Below, piece by piece: positions 41,418-49,729 of a stretch of DNA of 64,000 nucleotides. Position numbers and translations under genes: made by a program. The stretch comes from Cellvibrio polysaccharolyticus (GTDB lineage: Bacteria > Pseudomonadota > Gammaproteobacteria > Pseudomonadales > Cellvibrionaceae). Each line of letters opens with the position of its first letter. Within the stretch, counting starts at the first letter, position 1. The DNA is taken from contig NZ_PRDL01000001.1 in assembly GCF_015182315.1 (NCBI RefSeq), positions 1 through 64,000 on the forward strand, read 5' to 3'. A model generated the notes under the pieces. It was given only the letters and a program-made list of their open reading frames with translations. It searched no databases and was not told where the DNA came from.

Positions 41418-42842
41418 TCAAGCGAAAGCGCGCCGGGGTTGCTCAGCGTCCCGCCGGGTCATCAAAGCCGACAAGCGCACATCCGCCCCCAATACATAGA
41501 GCAGCTGACCGTTAACATCCCTCACCGGTGCAGACAGGGTGAAACAAAAAGCATCCGTGGCAGACGAACGATACACCGGCGTCATCACCGGTTCGCCGCT
41601 GCGAATCACCCCGGAAAACCACTCTCTGGACGACCAGTTGCGCCCCCTGGCCGATTGTTGATCCACCAGCTGTATATCGGCGGCGGGGATATTTTCGGAA
41701 ACCTGCACACCGTCACGCCCCACCAGATACAACAGCTCGAAGCGGTGATCGCGCTGCAAGGTCTGGCGCATCACCTGCTCGGCGCCGGCCAAAGACGCAT
41801 CACCGGCCAGACGGTGCGTCAATTGCACCACCGCCGCGTGTACATCGCGATGCACTTCCAGTTGAAAACTGCCCAACCCTTCCAGCAAGCGATCACCTTC
41901 GCTGCGCACCCGCTGACTTTGTTGGTGTACCTGTCCCGCCTTGTCGATCAGGCCATCGGCCACCTGCGCAATGGTATGCACATCGCTATTGACCGTTTTT
42001 ACCGCCGTGCCGATTTGCGACATGCCGGTGGCCATGGACGCCACCCGCTGATCCAGTTCGTCCATGGCCTGACGGGCATCGGCCAGCCCCTGATTAACGC
42101 CCGTCATACCCTGCTGCCCGGCTTGCACGGCATGGTGCATTTCACTGCCGGCATCGCCCAATCGGCTCATACTGTCGCGAAAAGCATCGATAATGCTACT
42201 AACCTGCTCGGTCGCTTCCGTGGTATGCCCCGCCAGCCGCCGCACCTCATCGGCCACTACCGCAAAACCGCGACCGTGATTACCGGCGCGCGCCGCTTCG
42301 ATGGCCGCGTTCAAAGCCAGCAAGTTGGTTTGGCGGGAAATATTGCCAATCAGGCCAATCACCTGGGTCACTTCTTCCAGTCGCTGGCCCAGCAAATGGA
42401 TTTCATTGGCCAGTAATTGCTCGCTGTGATGGATGCTATTTACTTGCTGCAATACCTGCGCGCTGTTGCTTTCACCTTCCCGCAAGCGCCCGGCGACATG
42501 ACTGGCCAGCTCACTGAGATGCACAGCGCCCGGCACCAGCTCGGCGTCCAGCGTCGCGCTGATTTCTTCGCTGGCACTGGCAATCAGGCTGGCAGATTGT
42601 GCCAATGCCTGCCCCTGTTGTTCGGTGTCGCGGGCAATGGCTTCAAGGCGGGGAGCATGGGCGGCAATACCTACCGCCGCCTGTAAACTGACGCCAATCT
42701 GCTGTTGCAGCCGCCGGATAAATACATTGAGCCGCTGCGCCAGTGAGGACTCACCGGGCAAGGTTACGGTTAAATCGTTTTGTACCACCAGACGCTCGAC
42801 CTCGTCTGCCCCTGCTTCTACCCGGCGTTTGAATAACAACAT
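41418..42842 (-). CDS. Soluble methyl-accepting-type protein with C-terminal PDC/Cache-like domain
   Basis: The 474-residue protein has no membrane helix or signal peptide. A chemoreceptor signalling coiled coil spans about 60-330. The hairpin tip is nearly canonical: ISRQTNLLALNAAIEAARAGNHGRGFAVVADEVRRLAGHT (about 168-207). After it comes a C-terminal domain (about 335-465) with LYLVGRDGVQVSENI, RGRNWSSREWF and LSAPVRDVNGQLLYVLGADVRL, which resembles one module of a Cache sensor. It should work in the cytoplasm and talk to CheA/CheW, not encoded nearby. The inverted domain order is unusual. It stands alone. Confidence 0.85.
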   Translation of the reverse strand: MLLFKRRVEAGADEVERLVVQNDLTVTLPGESSLAQRLNVFIRRLQQQIGVSLQAAVGIAAHAPRLEAIARDTEQQGQALAQSASLIASASEEISATLDAELVPGAVHLSELASHVAGRLREGESNSAQVLQQVNSIHHSEQLLANEIHLLGQRLEEVTQVIGLIGNISRQTNLLALNAAIEAARAGNHGRGFAVVADEVRRLAGHTTEATEQVSSIIDAFRDSMSRLGDAGSEMHHAVQAGQQGMTGVNQGLADARQAMDELDQRVASMATGMSQIGTAVKTVNSDVHTIAQVADGLIDKAGQVHQQSQRVRSEGDRLLEGLGSFQLEVHRDVHAAVVQLTHRLAGDASLAGAEQVMRQTLQRDHRFELLYLVGRDGVQVSENIPAADIQLVDQQSARGRNWSSREWFSGVIRSGEPVMTPVYRSSATDAFCFTLSAPVRDVNGQLLYVLGADVRLSALMTRRDAEQPRRAFA

Positions 42843-43167
42843 AGCGGCTTCTCCTTATAGTTAAGAGGGATGGAGCAAAGGCGATGCCAGGCAGGAGGAA
42901 AAATGCAGGTTTTTCAAGCGGAAGCCTTTTCACGCGAAATAAGGGCTAAATTCGCATAAAAAAGCCAAAAATTCCTGGAAAATGCTCTATTCTCACTACG
43001 CATTTATTTCAAAAAAAAGCGTCTCATCAAGGGATTTATGCGACAAACTGGCGCCTGCGCACCAAACAGAAGCAGAGATATCAATTGAGCCCTCTCCCCC
43101 GCCAGGATACATTGCCCCCTCTTACGTCATGGCTTCATTTTTATTCTTCGCGTTACAGGACTTCCAC

Positions 43168-43737
43168 ATGACCGACTGGTACCGACATCCCCGAATTCAA
43201 CACGTTGCCCGCGTTATGCGCGGTGGAGGTGTGGTCGCCTACCCGACGGAAGCCGTATGGGGGCTGGGTTGCAACCCCTACGACCAGCAAGCGGTAGAGC
43301 GCTTGTTAGCGCTGAAACACCGCCCGGTTCATAAAGGGCTGATTTTGCTGGCCGCCGATATGGCGCAAGTTGCACCCTTTCTGGAAGGCATTGATGACTT
43401 GCAACGCCAGCGCCTGAAAAACTCCTGGCCTGGCCCGGTCACCTGGCTGGTGCCCGACAACGGCCTGGCGCCGCCGTGGATTACCGGTCATTTTGATAGC
43501 CTGGCAATCCGGGTTACCAACCACCCGATTGCGGCCGCGCTGGCAAAAGCGTTTGATGGCCCCATCGTTTCCACCTCGGCCAACCCGCAAGGGCGTGAAC
43601 CGGCGAAAGATTTATTAAGCCTGCGCCGTTACTTTCGCACCGAACTTGACGCTATTGCCGCCGGATCGCTGGGTAATCGCAGCAAACCTTCGGAAATTCG
43701 CGACCTGGGCACCGGACAGATTGTTCGTCCGGGCTGA
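43168..43737 (+). CDS. tsaC: Threonylcarbamoyl-AMP synthase
   Basis: TsaC (YrdC/RimN) makes threonylcarbamoyl-AMP for the t6A37 tRNA modification. The 189-residue product (E. coli 190) has VVAYPTEAVWGLGCNP (about 22-37), LKHRPVHKGLILLA, SWPGPVTWLVP and the PIVSTSANPQGREPA loop. I chose the ATG at 43168 because the family start MTDWYR follows it and AGGA lies before it; an open frame extends upstream to 42982 without resemblance. The position before hemF and aroE is that of Pseudomonas. Confidence 0.95.
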   Translation: MTDWYRHPRIQHVARVMRGGGVVAYPTEAVWGLGCNPYDQQAVERLLALKHRPVHKGLILLAADMAQVAPFLEGIDDLQRQRLKNSWPGPVTWLVPDNGLAPPWITGHFDSLAIRVTNHPIAAALAKAFDGPIVSTSANPQGREPAKDLLSLRRYFRTELDAIAAGSLGNRSKPSEIRDLGTGQIVRPG

Positions 43738-43845
43738 TCACTTTGCCGCTTTCGCTCACGGAGGAGTAGAATATCGCCCCCGTTGATTAACCGGCACTGC
43801 CGCTGACACCCGGCGCGCACATTTCCGGTTCAGGAGAGATCATTG

Positions 43846-44778
43846 ATGTCCCGCTCTACCACCACTGCTCCCGACAAAGAACAGGTCAAAGCTTACCTGC
43901 TGGATTTGCAAGACCGTATTTGTCAGGCGCTGGCCGCCGAAGATGGCGCCGCCACCTTTGTTGAAGACAGCTGGCAGCGTGCAGAAGGTGGCGGTGGTCG
44001 CTCGCGGGTCTTGACCAACGGCGCGGTTATCGAAAAAGGCGGCGTTAACTTCTCCCATGTCCACGGCACACAAATGCCCGCCTCGGCCACCGCGCACCGA
44101 CCGGAACTGGCGGGTCGCGCCTTTGAGGCCATGGGCGTTTCGCTGGTGATTCACCCGAACAATCCTTACGTGCCCACCAGCCACGCCAACGTGCGCTTTT
44201 TTATCGCCGAAAAAGAAGGCGCTGAACCTGTGTGGTGGTTTGGCGGCGGTTACGACCTTACGCCCTATTACGGCAACGAAGAAGACTGCCAGCACTGGCA
44301 CCAAACGGCGTTCGACGCTTGCCAGCCGTTCGGCGAGGATGTCTATCCACGCTACAAACAGTGGTGCGATGAGTACTTTTTTCTGAAGCACCGCGGCGAA
44401 GCACGCGGTGTGGGCGGTCTGTTTTTTGATGATGTGAACGAGGCCGGTTTCGAGCAGAGCTTTGCCTTTATGCGCGCGGTAGGTGACAGCTATGTGCCTG
44501 CCTACCAACCGATTGTGGCACGCCGCAAGAACCTCCCCTGGAGCGAGCGCGAGCGTCAGTTCCAGCTTTACCGCCGCGGTCGCTATGTAGAATTCAATCT
44601 GGTTTATGACCGGGGTACGTTGTTCGGCTTGCAAACCGGCGGACGAACCGAGTCTATACTCATGTCCCTGCCGCCGCTGGTGCGCTGGGAGTACGATTGG
44701 CAGCCGGAAGCAGGATCTCCGGAAGCCGCCCTTTATGATCAGTTTTTACCGCCACGGAACTGGCTCATACAACAATAA
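43846..44778 (+). CDS. hemF: Oxygen-dependent coproporphyrinogen III oxidase
   Basis: HemF oxidatively decarboxylates coproporphyrinogen III in haem synthesis and needs O2. The 310-residue product (E. coli 299) has GGGGRSRVLTNGAVIEKGGVNFSHVHG, the substrate-side SHANVRFFIAEK and WWFGGGYDLTPYYG, and KHRGEARGVGGLFFDD. AGGAGAG lies 8 bases before the ATG at 43846. It lies between tsaC and aroE; the 119 bases to aroE contain a probable terminator. Confidence 0.97.
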   Translation: MSRSTTTAPDKEQVKAYLLDLQDRICQALAAEDGAATFVEDSWQRAEGGGGRSRVLTNGAVIEKGGVNFSHVHGTQMPASATAHRPELAGRAFEAMGVSLVIHPNNPYVPTSHANVRFFIAEKEGAEPVWWFGGGYDLTPYYGNEEDCQHWHQTAFDACQPFGEDVYPRYKQWCDEYFFLKHRGEARGVGGLFFDDVNEAGFEQSFAFMRAVGDSYVPAYQPIVARRKNLPWSERERQFQLYRRGRYVEFNLVYDRGTLFGLQTGGRTESILMSLPPLVRWEYDWQPEAGSPEAALYDQFLPPRNWLIQQ

Positions 44779-44840
44779 CGATAAAGCGCACAGCCCCCGG
44801 ACGGTAACAATAACCGTCCATGCTGCCCGCGTTTTACAGC

Positions 44841-44866
44841 ACGCCGCCCCGCGGGATGGCGTTTTT
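44841..44866 (+). terminator. Possible terminator between hemF and aroE
   Basis: ACGCC (44841-44845) pairs with GGCGT (44858-44862), with an inner CCC/GGG, followed by TTTTT. A second hairpin, GGACGGT/ACCGTCC, lies upstream (44799-44819). Together they may reduce read-through into aroE. Confidence 0.45.
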
Positions 44867-44897
44867 TCAGCTGATTTTGCACACGGATTTCTTCTTC

Positions 44898-45734
44898 ATG
44901 ACAGACTTGTACGCCGTTTTTGGTAACCCCATCCATCACAGCAAATCGCCGCACATTCACCGCCATTTCGCCGAACAAACCGGCCAGGACATGCATTACA
45001 ACCGCCAACTGGTGGCCGAGGATGCCTTCCGGGACACAGCGGCACAATTTTTTGCAGACGGTGGCAAAGGCCTGAACATTACCGTGCCCTTCAAGCTGGA
45101 AGCTTTCGCCTTGGCCGACCGCCTGACCGAGCGGGCACAACGAGCGGGTGCGGTTAATACCCTGGCGCGGCAAGCGGATGGTTTGTTACTGGGCGATAAC
45201 ACCGACGGTATTGGCATGGTGCACGATATGCACAATCTCGGCTGGGAACTGCGCGGCAAGCGCATTCTGGTGCTGGGTGCCGGCGGCGCGGTACGCGGTA
45301 TTTTGCAGCCTTTACTCGAAGAACAACCCGCGTCGGTCACCATTGCCAACCGCACCCGTGAAAAGGCGCAACAACTGGTGATGTCGTTTCAGGACCTCGG
45401 CACTCTGCAAGCCTGCAGTTTTCCCGAACTGGCAGGGCAAACTTTTGACGTAGTGATCAACGGCACATCAGCCAGCCTGAACGGCGAATTACCGCCCTTG
45501 CCGGCCGGTGTGCTGGCAGAGAACGCGCACTGCTACGACATGATGTATGCCGCAGAGCCGACGGTTTTTCTGCAATGGGCCGAACAACAAGGCGCGGGCA
45601 AAACAGCAGACGGGCTGGGCATGCTGGTGGGCCAGGCCGCTGAAGCTTTTTACATCTGGCGGCAAATCCGCCCGGAAGTGGTACCGGTGATTACCGCGAT
45701 CCGTCGGCAAATGAACGAAAAATCGGCGAAATAA
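44898..45734 (+). CDS. aroE: Shikimate dehydrogenase
   Basis: AroE reduces 3-dehydroshikimate with NADPH in aromatic amino-acid synthesis. The 278-residue product (E. coli 272) has the substrate motif NPIHHSKSPHIH (about 9-20), NITVPFKLEAF with the catalytic lysine, and the NADP motif VLGAGGAVRGILQPL (about 125-139). I chose the ATG at 44898 (MTDLYAVFGNP); an in-frame start at 44820 adds a non-family extension. The ribosome site is weak. It converges on the LysR gene with 3 bases between the stops. Confidence 0.96.
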   Translation: MTDLYAVFGNPIHHSKSPHIHRHFAEQTGQDMHYNRQLVAEDAFRDTAAQFFADGGKGLNITVPFKLEAFALADRLTERAQRAGAVNTLARQADGLLLGDNTDGIGMVHDMHNLGWELRGKRILVLGAGGAVRGILQPLLEEQPASVTIANRTREKAQQLVMSFQDLGTLQACSFPELAGQTFDVVINGTSASLNGELPPLPAGVLAENAHCYDMMYAAEPTVFLQWAEQQGAGKTADGLGMLVGQAAEAFYIWRQIRPEVVPVITAIRRQMNEKSAK

Positions 45735-45737
45735 CCG

Positions 45738-46655
45738 CTAAACTACTTTTTTATCACTGGCGGGCAACCAGCGGGTTGCCTTGCAGGCCTCGACAAACCA
45801 CGCCAAAGCCTTGCCCGTTTCTCCCTTGCGCCATGCCATATACACCGGAATAGCCGGGCGCGGCACCGAGCAGGGCAAAACCACCAGCTGATGCTGCGCC
45901 AGCGGATCATCGATCAAATGCCGGGGCAAGAACCCGACGCCGATACCCTGCAACTGAGCCTCAATTTTTGCTCCCATGGTCGCCACGCGTACCGTTTGCC
46001 GGCTCTCCAGTAAACCGGAAGAGCGCGACGGTGAGGTCTGTGAAGAATCCGCCACCACCACGGTAGGAAACGCGCGAATGGCGGCGGCATCGACCGGCCC
46101 CTTGTGCAGGGTCAGCGGGTGATCCGGGGCGACGGCAAAAACAAATTCCACTTCGCCCATCAGGTGATATTCAAAAATTCCTTTCGGCAACTCGCCGCTG
46201 GCGCCCAGCGTCAAATCGCAACGGTCGGAAATCAACGCATCCCAGGCACCGCCCAGCACTTCTTCCGACAGATGCAGTGCCACCTGTTTATCGAGCTGGT
46301 TAAACGCCTGCACCAGTTGCCAGAGCGGCTGCCCCGGCAAAATAGTGTCCCGGGCGATGCGCAGGCGGGTTTCCCAGCCGGATTCCAGCTGGCGTACCGC
46401 ATCCTCAAGCCGGGTAGCGGCTTGCAACAACATCCGCCCCTGCTCTACCAGCAGCTTGCCAGCGACCGTCAGTTGCGCACGCTGCCGGCTGCGGTCAAAT
46501 AAGGTCACCCCCAGATCGCTCTCCAACTTCTGCACCGTATAGGACAAGGCCGAAGGCACCTTGAAAAGGCTTTCGGCGGCGGCGCCAAAACTGCCTTTGC
46601 GATCAATAGCATCCAGAACACGGAGCGCCTCGAGCGTAAGTACCGGATGCAGCAT
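45738..46655 (-). CDS. LysR-family transcriptional regulator
   Basis: The 305-residue product has the N-terminal helix-turn-helix (LRVLDAIDRKGSFGAAAESLFKVPSALSYTVQKLESDLGVTLFDRS, about 9-53) and the LysR substrate-binding domain. I chose the ATG at 46655 (MLHPVLTLEALRVL). It is divergent from the doxX-cytochrome b561-pirin genes, with 223 bases between, so it probably regulates that operon and itself (the classic LysR layout; inference). The effector is unknown. Confidence 0.92.
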   Translation of the reverse strand: MLHPVLTLEALRVLDAIDRKGSFGAAAESLFKVPSALSYTVQKLESDLGVTLFDRSRQRAQLTVAGKLLVEQGRMLLQAATRLEDAVRQLESGWETRLRIARDTILPGQPLWQLVQAFNQLDKQVALHLSEEVLGGAWDALISDRCDLTLGASGELPKGIFEYHLMGEVEFVFAVAPDHPLTLHKGPVDAAAIRAFPTVVVADSSQTSPSRSSGLLESRQTVRVATMGAKIEAQLQGIGVGFLPRHLIDDPLAQHQLVVLPCSVPRPAIPVYMAWRKGETGKALAWFVEACKATRWLPASDKKVV

Positions 46656-46878
46656 GACTTTTTCCTGTTCAAATTTTTTGAATAAACTTTTCAAAATCTT
46701 CCGTTTTTCAATCGCAAATAGCAAGAGTAAAGTGCACCCACTGACACGGCAATGTCCGTCCGGAAAAGTCTGTTACGGCTCACAGCCAGGTTTAACGCAG
46801 CCTGCACAGACACAAACTTCCAGTGACGGACCTATTTGATCCTCAACGACGGTACCTACTGATTTCAACGGAGTTTTT

Positions 46879-47316
46879 ATGAGCGCATTAAAAAATTTGA
46901 TTAACCCAGGTCAACAATGGTCTTCTCTGGCACTGCGCGTACCGCTCGGCATTATCTTTGCCGCCCACGGCGCTCAAAAGCTGTTCGGCTGGTTTGGCGG
47001 TTACGGTCTGGAAGGCACCGGTCAATGGATGGCATCGATTGGTTTGGAACCGGGTTATCTGATGGCGCTTGCCGCCGGCTCGGCAGAATTTTTCGGTGGT
47101 TTATTCCTGCTGATTGGCCTGCTCACCCGCCCTGCCGCAGCGGTACTGGCAATCACCATGGTGGTAGCCATTTTCAGCACCCACATTAGCAACGGTTTGT
47201 TTATGGCCAATAACGGTTATGAGTTTGCGCTGGCATTACTGGCGGGTGTTACGGCGCTGGCACTGTCCGGTGGCGGTCGCCTGAGTGCTGACCAGGCGCT
47301 GGTCAAAGCACTGTAA
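46879..47316 (+). CDS. DoxX-family membrane protein
   Basis: The 145-residue protein has four membrane helices and the DoxX signature LRVPLGIIFAAHGAQKLFGWFGGYG (about 19-43), then AAGSAEFFGGLFLLIGLLTRPAA. DoxX proteins are linked to redox and thiol-stress functions; the mechanism is not established. CGGAG lies before the ATG. It is the first gene of a likely operon with cytochrome b561 (63 bases on) and pirin, divergent from a LysR regulator. Confidence 0.92.
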   Translation: MSALKNLINPGQQWSSLALRVPLGIIFAAHGAQKLFGWFGGYGLEGTGQWMASIGLEPGYLMALAAGSAEFFGGLFLLIGLLTRPAAAVLAITMVVAIFSTHISNGLFMANNGYEFALALLAGVTALALSGGGRLSADQALVKAL

Positions 47317-47379
47317 AGCAACAGCTTTTGGCGGGTTGCCCACAGCGCCCGCCGTTTTAATACCCTAAAGGAGATAGTC

Positions 47380-47946
47380 ATGTCCGCCCAATTACCACTG
47401 GCTGACAACCGGCATTACACCGCTACCGCCAAGTGGTTGCACTGGTCGATGGCCGCCCTCTGGCTGGCCGCATGGGTACTGGGTGTGCTGGCGGTTTACT
47501 GGCGCGATACGCTTAACCCGCACCACGGGCTGACCTTCTGGCACAAGGCCATCGCCAGTACCCTGTTATTTTTGATCGTAATACGTCTGGCCTGGCGCTG
47601 GACTCACCCGGTGCCATCGCTACCCGACACCATGAGCGCACAGATGCAGTTACTGGCGCACCGGGGGCACCGCTTGCTGTATGCCGTGGCATTGATTGCC
47701 CTGCCGATATCCGGCTGGGCGTGGAGCTCGGTGGCAGACAAGCCGATTATGGTGCTCGGCTGGTTTTCATTACCGCATATTTTGCCTACCTGGCCCGAGG
47801 CTTACGACACAGTGAAATGGTTACATATCAGTCTGGCGTGGTTTTGCGGGGCATTGGTTGGCGGACACATTTTAGTCGCATTGAAACATCACTGGCGCGA
47901 TCGTGATGGTGTGCTGGAAAGCATGCTGCCCCGCCGTCGCCACTAA
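47380..47946 (+). CDS. Cytochrome b561
   Basis: The 188-residue protein has four membrane helices and the two-haem b561 pattern. Candidate haem ligands are His20 in KWLHWSMAA, His50 in FWHKAIAS, and paired histidines in LLAHRGHRLLYA and WLHISLAWFCGALVGGHI. It would pass electrons across the inner membrane, perhaps with superoxide or quinone as partner (family inference). AAGGAGA precedes the ATG. It lies between the doxX and pirin genes; the three are probably one redox-related operon. Confidence 0.92.
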   Translation: MSAQLPLADNRHYTATAKWLHWSMAALWLAAWVLGVLAVYWRDTLNPHHGLTFWHKAIASTLLFLIVIRLAWRWTHPVPSLPDTMSAQMQLLAHRGHRLLYAVALIALPISGWAWSSVADKPIMVLGWFSLPHILPTWPEAYDTVKWLHISLAWFCGALVGGHILVALKHHWRDRDGVLESMLPRRRH

Positions 47947-47959
47947 CCGGAGAAGAGCC

Positions 47960-48655
47960 ATGATTACAGTAAGACGCAGTGAAGAACGCGGCAGTGGCCA
48001 TTTTGACTGGCTCAACAGTCGCCATACGTTTTCTTTTGGCAGTTATTACGATACCCGCTTCATGGGCTTTTCCGCCCTGCGGGTAATCAACGACGATGAA
48101 GTTGTGCCGGGCGCCGGGTTTCCTACCCACGGTCACAGCGATATGGAAATTATCAGCTACGTCCTGGAAGGGGAAATTGCCCACCGCGACAGCGAAGGCA
48201 ACATTGCCCGCTTGCCCGCCGGGGAGTTCCAGCTGATGTCGGCAGGCAGGGGAATCACCCATAGCGAGTTCAATGCCTCGGTTACCGCCCCGCTGAAATT
48301 TTTACAAATCTGGATTCAGCCGAATGTGTATGGCCAAACACCCGGCTACCAGCAAAAAGATTTTGGCGAGAACAAAGGGCTGACGCTGGTCATCAGCCCG
48401 GATGGCGAAGCCGGCAGCCTGACAATCAAACAGGATGCCAGACTTTACCAGCTGCTGCTGGAGGGCAAGGAGTCAGTGGAATTGCCGGTTGCCAGTGAGC
48501 GCCGTGCTTACATTCACGTTATCGAAGGCGAACTGCACCTCGGCAACCATCGCTTGCAGCCAGGAGATGGTGTTGCCATCGAAGATGAAAAAGACGTGCT
48601 GACATTAATGGCCAATAACAGCGCCGTTAAAGCCCTGGTATTCGACTTGCCGTAA
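47960..48655 (+). CDS. Pirin-like (YhaK-type) protein
   Basis: The 231-residue bicupin protein has the metal motif FPTHGHSDMEIISYVLEGE, with further ligands expected in GRGITHSEFN. It is YhaK-like and shorter than the pirin at 5753-6667. YhaK-type pirins are redox-sensitive and can act on quercetin; the true substrate is unknown. I chose the ATG at 47960, with CGGAGAAG ahead, 13 bases after the cytochrome b561 stop; an upstream in-frame start at 47903 would overlap that gene. A good terminator follows. Confidence 0.93.
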   Translation: MITVRRSEERGSGHFDWLNSRHTFSFGSYYDTRFMGFSALRVINDDEVVPGAGFPTHGHSDMEIISYVLEGEIAHRDSEGNIARLPAGEFQLMSAGRGITHSEFNASVTAPLKFLQIWIQPNVYGQTPGYQQKDFGENKGLTLVISPDGEAGSLTIKQDARLYQLLLEGKESVELPVASERRAYIHVIEGELHLGNHRLQPGDGVAIEDEKDVLTLMANNSAVKALVFDLP

Positions 48656-48663
48656 CACCCCGC

Positions 48664-48692
48664 GCCGCGCTCCTTCACGAGCGCGGCCTTTT
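48664..48692 (+). terminator. Terminator after the pirin gene
   Basis: GCCGCGCTC (48664-48672) and GAGCGCGGC (48679-48687) form a perfect 9-bp GC-rich stem with a 6-base loop, followed by CTTTTC. It closes the doxX-b561-pirin operon. Confidence 0.75.
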
Positions 48693-48785
48693 CATGCCGA
48701 CACCATCAAAAAACTCAAAAATTTCCCGCCAATTGCTGTTTCTCCATCCACACTTAAGGGCGCTTGAACCCCCTTAAATAACCGG

Positions 48786-49289
48786 ATGGATGCTGTGAGC
48801 GATACTCTCGAACTGGTCAAACAAACCCTGGCACAGGAATTTTCTGATCTTAGCAATGTGGGCGAAATGACCACCGTTATTGTCCGCCTGTCGATAGCAG
48901 CCATGTTGGGCGGACTGCTCGGCTGGGAACGGGAACAGCAAGGCAAAGATGCGGGCATTCGTACCCATATGCTGGTGTGTATTGGCGCCGCATTGTTTAT
49001 TCTCATTCCCCATCAGGCCGGTATTTCCGACGCCGAAATGAGCCGGGTGATTCAGGGCGTGATCGCCGGTATCGGCTTTCTCTGCGCCGGGGCAATTATC
49101 AAAGGCAGCGACGAACGGCATGTCACTGGCCTTACCACCGCCGCCGGCATCTGGCTCACCGCGGCCATCGGCGTTGCCGTGGGTCTGGGCCGCGAACTTA
49201 CTGCTATTTTGTGTACGCTACTCGCCTGGGGCATTCTCAATGTTATCCCCCGTTTCCAGCGCACCCACAAAGAAAACCCGGAAAAATGA
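48786..49289 (+). CDS. MgtC/SapB-family membrane protein
   Basis: The 167-residue protein has about four membrane helices and the MgtC core RLSIAAMLGGLLGWEREQQGKDAGIRTHMLVCIGAALFIL (about 33-72) and GVIAGIGFLCAGAIIK, TGLTTAAGIWLTAAIG. MgtC-type proteins modulate ATP synthase or survival in low Mg2+ in pathogens; short members like this lack the C-terminal ACT-like domain and have no fixed role. No clear ribosome site is seen at the ATG; a downstream GTG is possible. Confidence 0.9.
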   Translation: MDAVSDTLELVKQTLAQEFSDLSNVGEMTTVIVRLSIAAMLGGLLGWEREQQGKDAGIRTHMLVCIGAALFILIPHQAGISDAEMSRVIQGVIAGIGFLCAGAIIKGSDERHVTGLTTAAGIWLTAAIGVAVGLGRELTAILCTLLAWGILNVIPRFQRTHKENPEK

Positions 49290-49512
49290 CACCGCTGTCA
49301 AAAGACATTTAAGAAATATAAAGTCGTTTTTAAACAACAAAAAGAAATAAATGGCCCCTTCTTAAAGCCATCTTCCGAGAGCGGATTTTTCAAAAAGACC
49401 CTTATAAAATCATGCTTTAGGCGGTAAAACGCCTACTTTGGGTATGGCCAACGCAACACCTTTTTCTTACCTGTCGCACTGATTTGTGGCACGCAAGGAA
49501 ACTGCCATTCTG

Positions 49513-49541
49513 TTGACAGCTTTCAGAGCCCTAGCTACGAT
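49513..49541 (+). promoter_or_regulatory. Sigma-70 promoter of TonB receptor 2
   Basis: A perfect -35 TTGACA (49513-49518), exactly 17 bases, and -10 TACGAT (49536-49541). Transcription would begin around 49548-49550, directly before the operator at 49553. Confidence 0.8.
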
Positions 49542-49552
49542 CATGGCACCGG

Positions 49553-49567
49553 GAGAAACCGATTACA
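49553..49567. promoter_or_regulatory. LacI-type operator of TonB receptor 2
   Basis: GAGAAACCGATTACA is the exact reverse complement of the operator at 21888-21902. It lies 11 bases after the -10 box, over the early transcribed region, a typical repressor position. Confidence 0.75.
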
Positions 49568-49729
49568 TAATAAATTCCGGTTAATCAATATCGACAACGC
49601 TTTGGTCAATTCAATACTGGATGTCACGCCAAAAAATAACGTCTACTAAATAAGGCTCTCTGTACTCATTATTAAGATGAATTTTAAAAATAGCCTCTAA
49701 TAATTAATTTTTATAATAAGGATTTAGCT

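Larger units (their letters stand above)
49290..49729. other. Upstream region of TonB receptor 2
   Basis: These 440 bases hold no gene. They contain the sigma-70 promoter (49513-49541) and LacI-type operator (49553-49567) annotated separately, then an AT-rich leader of about 160 bases up to AAGGA before the ATG. Confidence 0.6.
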
